Positions 1 to 5,492 of a stretch of DNA of 5,492 nt are shown here, in pieces. Under the pieces are notes generated by a model. The model was not told where the DNA came from and made no database searches. It saw only the letters and a program-made list of their open reading frames with translations. The stretch's first letter is position 1, and the number at the start of each line of letters is the position of its first letter. Source of the DNA: an uncultured Flammeovirgaceae bacterium (GTDB lineage Bacteria > Bacteroidota > Bacteroidia > Cytophagales > Cyclobacteriaceae); contig CAMLLI010000355.1 of NCBI GenBank assembly GCA_946480685.1, positions 1 to 5,492 of the forward strand, in the 5' to 3' direction. The translations under genes were made by a program, and so were the position numbers.

Positions 1-1243
1 CTTCCGGCTGCAATCCAGCAAAGGCACGCTTTCTCACCGTAGTATTTACCAGGTTTACAGCATCGCCAGTCTGTCCTAATTCATTCATACATTCTGCCTT
101 GCACAAGAGTATATCTGCGAGACGCAGGTAGTAGATCAAACCACCCGAGTACCAGAAATTCTGAAGACCTTGTGTTCGTATATCTTCAAACTTTCTTGTA
201 TGAGGTTCCAACTCATCGGTCTGTCCTGTCCAGGTGATCTGGGGTTGTCTTCCATCCGGCAAGGTAAAGTCATAGCGTATACTGGCAGTCTTGCGCGTAT
301 CGCCATCTTCCCATATACCACCATCAGCTTTATTCTTATAGTAATATTCGGTTGGAAGTGCCAGATCATAGCCACCGAAGTATGTATTACCGTCCAGATC
401 TGCAACGGCACGAGAGCCTGCATGGTGCTGCGCCATGTTGTTATCCGGCCACATGTTTACAAACTGGAAAGCATATATAGACTCGGTCGAGTTCTGATTA
501 AGAGTAGTTGTAAAAAGGTCTCCGTAGTTATTCAACAAACTATACTGCGGTATCGCCATATCGAAATACTCGATGGCCTTTGCATAGTTACGAAAACCCG
601 ATTCTTCCGGAGCATACATATATACTTTACCAAGCAATGCCTGTGCTGCACCTTTTGTCGGAATCTTCTTATCGGTTTGCGTAGTCGGCAGATACGCCAC
701 CGCCAGCTCGAGGTCTTTGATAATAAATTCAAATACGTCTGCTACAGGTTGTCTCGCTTCCTGCATGTTGTCCTGATCAACAATTGGTATAGGTCCCCAA
801 AGCATGGCAAGTTCGAAGTTCAACGTAGCGCGAATAAATGCTGCCTGTGCTTTCAGCTCGTTGGAGCTTGCATACTTCACGGCTTTCGCGGCAGCGGTAA
901 TTACCGGCCAGCGCTTGTTCCATTGTTCAGCCAGCGATGAATTGGTGGAGTTTAGTGCTCCATCGTATTTGTCCAAAGCAGCTTGTACACTGTTTTCATG
1001 TACCTGTTGTCCGCCTTGTTTAGCTTCATCTGTACCGAGGGTAAACATAAAGCCACCCCGATCCTGTTTGGTGTTACGCCATTGCGTATATAAACCAGAC
1101 ACCAGCAGACGAATATTATCTTCATCACCAAAAACTTCTTCCTCTGTCAATTGCGTCTGAGGTTCTTCCACCAGAAAATCTGAACAGGATGATACCGCCA
1201 GCAATCCCAAAAGCAGTGTAGTATATAGCGTTATTTTTCTCAT
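1..1243 (-). CDS. SusD/RagB-family nutrient-binding surface lipoprotein (3' end outside window)
   Basis: This is the surface-exposed partner of the SusC transporter; in the family it forms a hinged lid on the barrel and binds the ligand before import. The ATG at 1241-1243 opens a frame with no stop for 414 codons to the window edge. Residues 1-20 form a lipoprotein signal: MRK, a hydrophobic stretch, then lipobox AVSSC with Cys20 as the acylated residue. SDFLVEEPQTQLTEEEVF follows, the standard N-terminus of mature SusD proteins. Other family landmarks are AQAAFIRATLNFELAMLWGP (132-151), IPIVDQ, KGAAQALLGKVYMYA (197-211, a TPR-like helix) and the late conserved block YYLRLADILLCKAECMNEL (371-389) with AVNLVNTTVRKRAF (395-408). 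Usual length is about 480-600 residues, so roughly 100-150 C-terminal residues are missing because the window ends, not because the gene is broken. It lies 65 bp after susC and is probably in the same transcript. The ligand cannot be deduced from this sequence. Confidence 0.96.
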   Translation of the reverse strand, partial: MRKITLYTTLLLGLLAVSSCSDFLVEEPQTQLTEEEVFGDEDNIRLLVSGLYTQWRNTKQDRGGFMFTLGTDEAKQGGQQVHENSVQAALDKYDGALNSTNSSLAEQWNKRWPVITAAAKAVKYASSNELKAQAAFIRATLNFELAMLWGPIPIVDQDNMQEARQPVADVFEFIIKDLELAVAYLPTTQTDKKIPTKGAAQALLGKVYMYAPEESGFRNYAKAIEYFDMAIPQYSLLNNYGDLFTTTLNQNSTESIYAFQFVNMWPDNNMAQHHAGSRAVADLDGNTYFGGYDLALPTEYYYKNKADGGIWEDGDTRKTASIRYDFTLPDGRQPQITWTGQTDELEPHTRKFEDIRTQGLQNFWYSGGLIYYLRLADILLCKAECMNELGQTGDAVNLVNTTVRKRAFAGLQPE

Positions 1244-1308
1244 TGCTTTAATTTTTTGTTTGATAACCGGCACAGACTATATTTTCAGCTATACCGGTCG
1301 AATTGATT
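1244..1308 (-). other. Short susC-susD spacer, no terminator
   Basis: These 65 bp separate the SusC stop codon (TAA, 1309-1311) from the SusD start. No hairpin with a U-tract is present on the minus strand and no Bacteroidota promoter elements are seen, so the two genes are probably co-transcribed. The last 18 or so bases before the susD ATG are A-rich with no Shine-Dalgarno motif, the usual translation start context in this phylum. A weak inverted repeat ACCGG/CCGGT (1266-1270 and 1294-1298) spans the middle with a 23-base loop. Confidence 0.6.
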
Positions 1309-4300
1309 TTAGAAGCCCAGGTTAAGACCGAGTACAAACATTCTGGCAGTTGGATACCAGTCACCGTTTTCCGGATCGTAACCTTTATACTTCGTCCAGG
1401 TGGTAAGATTATTTCCTGTAGTATATACTCTCAGGTTCGTGATACCAACGCGGTTGATGATTGTTTTCGGAACATCATACGCGAGGGTAAGTGAAGCGAG
1501 TCTCAGGAAAGATGCATCCTGTATACCCCATGATGTTTCACCTGCGCTGTAGCGGATCGAAGCATCGTATGTAGCACGTGGTATATTGGTGTTGGTATGC
1601 TCGGGTGTCCAGCGATCAAGCATATCTTCATGAGCCGCGCTCATGCCGGTACCACTCATCAATCCTTCGTAGTAACCGCTGATAGCCTTTGCACCATACG
1701 AATATGTAAACACAGCGTTCAGCGAAAGTCCTTTCCATGATACCTGTGACGTAAACCCGCCATAGAATTTAGGATCTTTCTTACCGATGATCACTTTATC
1801 ATTCTGATCGATCACACCATGTCCTTCTTCACCTTCTGCCTGCTGATCTTTCGGAAGTATATCACCAGGTCGCAATGTCTTACCAGACAAATCAAGGCTG
1901 TTCACATATTCCATATCACTCTCCTGGATGATGCGATCGAACTCCAGCATATAGATGGTGTTCAAGGATTGTCCCAGGAAGAAATTACCTTCGCGCTGAA
2001 TGTCTGTCCCGGTGAAACCTCCGTAGTTATAGATTGCGTCTACGTTGCCGTATAGTTTGGTAATTTTGTTTTTATCTTTTGAAAGATTCGCTGTCACATT
2101 CCATTTCCAATCCTGTGCATCTACAACCAGTGCGTTTACCGAGAACTCCAGACCTTTGTTGGTCATCTCACCTATATTTTCAATAGCCTGGCTATAGCCT
2201 GTGAGCGGAGACAGTGAACGCCTCATAAGCAGATTCGAGTTGTTGATATTGAAATACTCAGCCGTAAACTGAACGCGGTTTTCAAGTATACCAAGATCTA
2301 TACCTATATTCAACTGATCCTGTTTCTCCCAGCTAAGGTTCGGTGTACCACGCAGACCAGTTGAGTTCCACGATACATTTCCATTGGAGTATGATGCATT
2401 GTACAAGCTATAAAATGAGTAGTCAGGAATATTCTGATTACCTACACTACCATAACCTGCGCGAAGTTTTACAAGATTAAAGAGTTGCTGATCGGCCATG
2501 AATTCTTCTGCTGTTATATTCCATCCCAATGCAACGGATGGGAACAATCCCCACTTATGTCCTTCGGCAAAACGTGAGGAACCATCGTAACGTGCTGTTA
2601 CCGTTGCGAGATATTTACCATCGTACTCATAGTTTACACGACCGAAGAAAGACATCAGCGATGATTGTGTAATGCTTGAGCCCAGACTAAAATTAGCTTT
2701 GTCGAAAGCAGCGCCCAGGTTGTTATAGCCGAAATCATCCGTAGGAAAATCGCGCGCTACCAGGTTGGTATATTTAAACTGATTACGACTCATGCTCGTA
2801 CCAATCAACGCACTTACCAGATGACGATCAAATTGTTTCTCATAGGTAATGGAGTTGTCCCATTGGTAGTTCAGTACATGATCAAGGTTATGCACCGCTC
2901 TTCCGCGGAATGAATCACGTATAGCCTGCTGAATACCGCTCGGTGTATATTCATAATACTCCTGGTCAATCAGGTCAATGGTGAAGTTCGTACGAAGCGT
3001 AAGATTCTTTACCGGGTTGATGCTGATATAGTTTGAAGTAAAGATTCTGTTCTTGGATCTGTCTTTATCAATCGTCAGGGACTTGAACGGGTTCTCCATA
3101 TTTACATCCCAGTTATTTCCCCAGGCAAGTTTCAATGAGTCATGGTAGAACGGTAACAATGGGTTTGCACCACTCGCTACACCAAACACTTTACCATCCA
3201 CCAGATCTTCTTCCGAACGTGTGAACGATGTGTTGGTACCGATCTTCAACCACTTCTTCATATTCTGTTCTGCATTCACGCGACCGGTATAGCGTTTATA
3301 GCCGGAGCTCTGCACGAGACCTTCCTGGTCCGCATAGCCAAAGCTTACATAGTAACTTCCCTTATCCGTGCCGCCAGAAAAACTCAGCGAGTGATTCTGC
3401 TGAAATGCAGAACGCGTAATTTCATCTACCCAATCATAGCTCTTGCCACTGGCATACGTCTCTGTCTCATAGTCGGCAATGCGGCCACCGGGTTGAGACA
3501 GGTAGTTGATGAAGTCCTGGCGTGTAGCCGTTGGGTTGGCATCAAAGAAATCTCTGCCAATGGATGAATCCTCGAAGGCAGCAATTCTCAAATCCAGAAT
3601 ATCTCTTGCACCAAGCGTTGGCGGCCTGTTCGCAAATTCCTGTATACCGAACCAGCCATCGTAAGTCACTTTACCTTCGCCACTCTTTCCTTTTTTAGTT
3701 GTAATGATCACCACACCGTTTGCACCGCGTGAACCATACAACGCAGTTGACGATGCATCTTTCAACACATTGATCGATGCTACATCGTTCAGGTTGATCA
3801 TGTTAAAGTCGCGCTCCATCACAATACCATCCACTACATATATAGGGCTTGCGCCAAACTGCATGGAGTTATTACCACGCACTTTGATCGTTGCATTTCC
3901 ACCGGGCTCCGGGTTGTTCTGAATAAATACACCGGCAGCACGTCCCTGCAGTGCCTCGTTCACACTTGTTACCGGTCTTTCCGATAGTGTCTTCTCGTTT
4001 ACCGATACAACGGCACCGGTAAGATCTTTTTCCTTAAGCGATGCTCCCACCACCACAACTTCCTGTAGTGATTGTATATCCGGAGTCATCTGTATATCTA
4101 TTACCGTACGCGTGTCAATCGTGATCTCTTGCGTAGCATAACCAATGAACGTGATCACCAGCAAACCTCCTTCATGATCAGAAGGTATATTCAGCGAGTA
4201 ATTTCCATCGGCATCTGTCGTTGTACCAATGGTAGAACCTTTGATGAGTACACTTACACCGGGAAGAGGCGTGTTGGTCTCATCAACGATTTTTCCGGTG

Positions 4301-4704
4301 AGTATACGATCGGCTGCATTTGCTTCCGGCACAGTTTCCTCCTGCTTGCGAAGCACGATCTGGTTTTCAACGGCTTCAAAAAGAATGCGGTGTGGCCCTA
4401 ATACTTTTTGAAGCACTTCACCGAGTGCATCGTTGTTTGCTTCTATACTTACTTTCTTGTGAACGGGAATGACTTCCGGGCTATAGATGAACCGGATACC
4501 GGCTACTTCTTCCAACTTCGAGAGGAGAACCTGCATTTCCTGGTTCTTTACCTCGATCGAAATTTTCTTTTTCAATGCCTCCTGCCCTTTTGATTCCGTT
4601 GCCAGAACCACACCTGTACACGTAACTATAATGAAAATTGGAATGATAGCTACTCTCATAATGAACAAGAATAATGGACGATGGACATGTAGTAATTTTT
4701 CCAT
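1309..4704 (-). CDS. SusC-family TonB-dependent outer-membrane transporter with STN signalling domain
   Basis: This is a 22-strand-type outer-membrane importer of the SusC/RagA family, which moves a ligand captured by its SusD partner into the periplasm using TonB energy. It is complete at 1131 residues. Domains in order: signal peptide 1-35 (hydrophobic 17-33, likely cleavage after VVLA); STN domain about 47-118; carboxypeptidase-regulatory-like beta-sandwich about 135-207 (ILTGKIVDETNTPLPGVSV, DADGNYSL); SusC signature QEVVVVG (214-220) in the usual TonB-contact region; plug to about 337, including IKVRGNNS, PIYVVDGI and LKDASSTALYGSRGANGVV; then the beta-barrel. The end is typical: NLRVYTTGNNLTTWTKYKGY, then GLNLGF with the terminal Phe needed for barrel insertion. 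The STN domain marks it as a signalling transporter, fitting the FecR gene 121 bp upstream. The ATG at 4704 is chosen for its AT-rich leader; Met16 (4659) would also leave a good signal peptide. The susD-like gene follows after 65 bp. The family call is certain; the substrate is unknown, because no degradative enzyme is in view. Confidence 0.97.
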   Translation of the reverse strand: MEKLLHVHRPLFLFIMRVAIIPIFIIVTCTGVVLATESKGQEALKKKISIEVKNQEMQVLLSKLEEVAGIRFIYSPEVIPVHKKVSIEANNDALGEVLQKVLGPHRILFEAVENQIVLRKQEETVPEANAADRILTGKIVDETNTPLPGVSVLIKGSTIGTTTDADGNYSLNIPSDHEGGLLVITFIGYATQEITIDTRTVIDIQMTPDIQSLQEVVVVGASLKEKDLTGAVVSVNEKTLSERPVTSVNEALQGRAAGVFIQNNPEPGGNATIKVRGNNSMQFGASPIYVVDGIVMERDFNMINLNDVASINVLKDASSTALYGSRGANGVVIITTKKGKSGEGKVTYDGWFGIQEFANRPPTLGARDILDLRIAAFEDSSIGRDFFDANPTATRQDFINYLSQPGGRIADYETETYASGKSYDWVDEITRSAFQQNHSLSFSGGTDKGSYYVSFGYADQEGLVQSSGYKRYTGRVNAEQNMKKWLKIGTNTSFTRSEEDLVDGKVFGVASGANPLLPFYHDSLKLAWGNNWDVNMENPFKSLTIDKDRSKNRIFTSNYISINPVKNLTLRTNFTIDLIDQEYYEYTPSGIQQAIRDSFRGRAVHNLDHVLNYQWDNSITYEKQFDRHLVSALIGTSMSRNQFKYTNLVARDFPTDDFGYNNLGAAFDKANFSLGSSITQSSLMSFFGRVNYEYDGKYLATVTARYDGSSRFAEGHKWGLFPSVALGWNITAEEFMADQQLFNLVKLRAGYGSVGNQNIPDYSFYSLYNASYSNGNVSWNSTGLRGTPNLSWEKQDQLNIGIDLGILENRVQFTAEYFNINNSNLLMRRSLSPLTGYSQAIENIGEMTNKGLEFSVNALVVDAQDWKWNVTANLSKDKNKITKLYGNVDAIYNYGGFTGTDIQREGNFFLGQSLNTIYMLEFDRIIQESDMEYVNSLDLSGKTLRPGDILPKDQQAEGEEGHGVIDQNDKVIIGKKDPKFYGGFTSQVSWKGLSLNAVFTYSYGAKAISGYYEGLMSGTGMSAAHEDMLDRWTPEHTNTNIPRATYDASIRYSAGETSWGIQDASFLRLASLTLAYDVPKTIINRVGITNLRVYTTGNNLTTWTKYKGYDPENGDWYPTARMFVLGLNLGF

Positions 4705-4825
4705 ATATTGGATTGTTTTTTATTAATATTTAGTACTTCGGACTGGTGATGCGCCAACATCATCAGTCTTCTTTTTTCGCAGGGTAGAAATCAATCATTT
4801 CATATCACATAGGGATTTTTGTGGT
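4705..4825 (-). promoter_or_regulatory. fecR-susC intergenic leader, expected site of the susC promoter
   Basis: In loci of this type the transporter gene is normally transcribed from its own ECF-sigma-dependent promoter, so this 121-bp gap is the natural place for one. I could not recognise it: neither the TTTG (-33) nor the TAnnTTTG (-7) element of the Bacteroidota housekeeping sigma is present in the sense direction, and ECF motifs cannot be read reliably by eye. The 30 bases or so before the susC start are very AT-rich and lack a Shine-Dalgarno sequence, as is normal for the phylum. No minus-strand terminator follows fecR, so read-through from fecR into susC is also possible. A hairpin at 4741-4768 occupies the middle of the leader and is listed separately. 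Confidence 0.35.
4741..4777 (+). terminator. Terminator-like hairpin oriented against the genes
   Basis: GACTGGTGATG (4741-4751) pairs with CATCATCAGTC (4758-4768) across a 6-base loop (CGCCAA). This gives an 11-bp stem in plus-strand RNA, counting one G-U pair at 4746/4763. TTC and six T residues follow at 4769-4777, so it has the form of an intrinsic terminator for plus-strand transcription. In minus-strand RNA, the sense of the three genes, the same hairpin has an A-C mismatch instead of the G-U pair and no U-tract after it, so it is a poor terminator for fecR. It could stop antisense transcription leaving the susC region toward fecR, or act as a structured 5' leader of susC mRNA. No plus-strand gene is visible for it to serve. 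Confidence 0.5.
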
Positions 4826-5492
4826 TTAGTTTTTACATCCGTTTCCTGTTATAGACACCTGATCATTTACTATGTCATACTTCACGCCAATGGAGCGACA
4901 TATAAGATCTACTTTCGTGGTGAAAGATTCATCTGTAAATGATGCAGTAACGGAGCAGCCTTCTATATCGGCCTGCTCAAAATTTATGCGTACACCATAC
5001 GCTTCCGACAGAAGTGCAAATGCTTTTGATACCGGGGTGCTGTTAAATTTCAAATAGGTATCGGGCACCTGAGACGCTGCTATAGATGACGCATCAAGAC
5101 GAGTGTGCTGTATTTCTTCCGCGTCCCCTCCTGTATAAATCAACTGTTCATTGCGGGTAAGGATTGCATTTGGTTCTCCTTCCGGAGCATCGCCTGTTTT
5201 TTGCGAACCCGTATATATAGATACCGTTCCTGATTTAACAACGACTTTCACCTGTTCATCCTTTGTATTGGTGGAGATCTCGAAACTGGTACCGAGCACT
5301 TTGGCAACTATATTTCCTGCATTGACATAAAAAGGCTTCTTGGGATTTTTCGTTACTTCGAAAAATGCCGTTCCTTCCATATATACATCGCGGGAGTTTC
5401 CGGAAAATTCTTTAGGATAACGGATGGTACTGTTTTGAGACAGCAGCACTGAACTTTTATCCGGCAGGTTGATTAACAGCGCATCTTCACTC
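4826..5492 (-). CDS. FecR-family anti-sigma regulator, C-terminal part (5' end outside window)
   Basis: This is the periplasmic part of a FecR-like regulator, which in this family is an inner-membrane protein that controls a cognate ECF sigma factor in response to an outer-membrane transporter. 221 residues are visible and the frame is open through position 5492, so the GTG at 5447-5449 is internal and not the start. The visible N-terminal part has the FecR core: LPDKSSV (family form LPDGS-V), NSTIRYPKEF, then EGTAFFEV, KPFYV and VLGTSFEI, about visible residues 9-90. A linker follows. The last 77 residues (about 4829-5059) match the DUF4974 domain that ends many Bacteroidota FecR proteins, closing with the usual G-x-G-C and then KN. 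The cytoplasmic anti-sigma region and membrane helix must lie upstream; family members usually run to about 320-390 residues. The gene stands 121 bp ahead of the susC-like gene, whose STN domain is its expected signalling partner. The family call is secure. The sigma partner and the signal are inferred. Confidence 0.93.
   Translation of the reverse strand, partial: SEDALLINLPDKSSVLLSQNSTIRYPKEFSGNSRDVYMEGTAFFEVTKNPKKPFYVNAGNIVAKVLGTSFEISTNTKDEQVKVVVKSGTVSIYTGSQKTGDAPEGEPNAILTRNEQLIYTGGDAEEIQHTRLDASSIAASQVPDTYLKFNSTPVSKAFALLSEAYGVRINFEQADIEGCSVTASFTDESFTTKVDLICRSIGVKYDIVNDQVSITGNGCKN

Noticed and set aside
380..423. Start of a 95-codon minus-strand frame (136-423) as a small gene
   Set aside because: It is on the same strand as the susD-like gene but in another frame and entirely inside it. 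The translation has no recognisable features.
170..940. A 256-codon open frame on the plus strand
   Set aside because: It lies wholly antisense to the well-supported susD-like gene. Its translation is Cys/Arg/Ile-rich with no recognisable domain, as expected for a shadow of a coding strand.
804..1160. A 118-codon plus-strand open frame
   Set aside because: It is antisense to susD and has a Ser/Cys-rich, low-quality composition with no family features.
1266..1298. Inverted repeat ACCGG/CCGGT in the susC-susD spacer
   Set aside because: The stem is only 5 bp with a 23-base loop and no T-tract, and each arm contains the self-complementary CCGG. It is too weak to call a terminator or an operator.
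4072..4401. A 109-codon plus-strand open frame opposite the SusC N-terminal region, upstream of the plus-strand hairpin
   Set aside because: I considered it as a gene that the hairpin at 4741 might terminate, but it overlaps the conserved STN and carboxypeptidase-like domains of SusC and its translation resembles no protein. An antisense RNA remains possible; a protein gene is not supported.
5447..5449. GTG as the start of the FecR-like protein
   Set aside because: The frame continues upstream to the window edge, and the residues before it (including LPDKSS) belong to the conserved FecR core, so the codon is an internal valine.

Overview
The window looks like part of a Bacteroidota chromosome, most like the Cytophagales/Chitinophaga-type groups. 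It holds three consecutive genes, all read on the minus strand, in the order fecR-like, susC-like, susD-like. This arrangement is characteristic of nutrient-uptake loci in that phylum. The ribosome-binding regions also fit: AT-rich leaders without a Shine-Dalgarno sequence. The genus cannot be fixed from the sequence alone.

Layout, following transcription from high to low coordinates. (1) 5492 to 4826 is the C-terminal part of a FecR-type anti-sigma regulator. Its start lies outside the window. (2) 4825 to 4705 is a 121-bp intergenic leader. It contains a strong hairpin whose U-tract faces the plus strand, opposite to the genes. (3) 4704 to 1309 is a complete 1131-residue SusC-family TonB-dependent outer-membrane transporter with an extra N-terminal STN signalling domain. 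(4) 1308 to 1244 is a 65-bp gap with no terminator. (5) 1243 to 1 is a SusD-family surface lipoprotein, open from its start codon to the window edge. Its last roughly 100-150 residues lie beyond position 1. Coding density is very high and no gap exceeds 121 bp.

How the parts fit together, from knowledge of the families: SusD sits on the cell surface as a lid over the SusC barrel, and together they capture and import a ligand such as an oligosaccharide or peptide, powered by TonB. The STN domain of SusC would report ligand passage to the periplasmic part of FecR, which releases or activates an ECF sigma factor that transcribes the transporter genes. The sigma-factor gene is expected just above position 5492 but is not in the window. 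No glycoside hydrolase or other enzyme is visible, so the substrate cannot be named.

I found no RNA genes, CRISPR array, insertion sequence or wholly new system. The points most worth a second look are the plus-strand-oriented terminator-like hairpin between fecR and susC, and the matching STN-like pattern at the C-terminus of FecR and the N-terminus of SusC.
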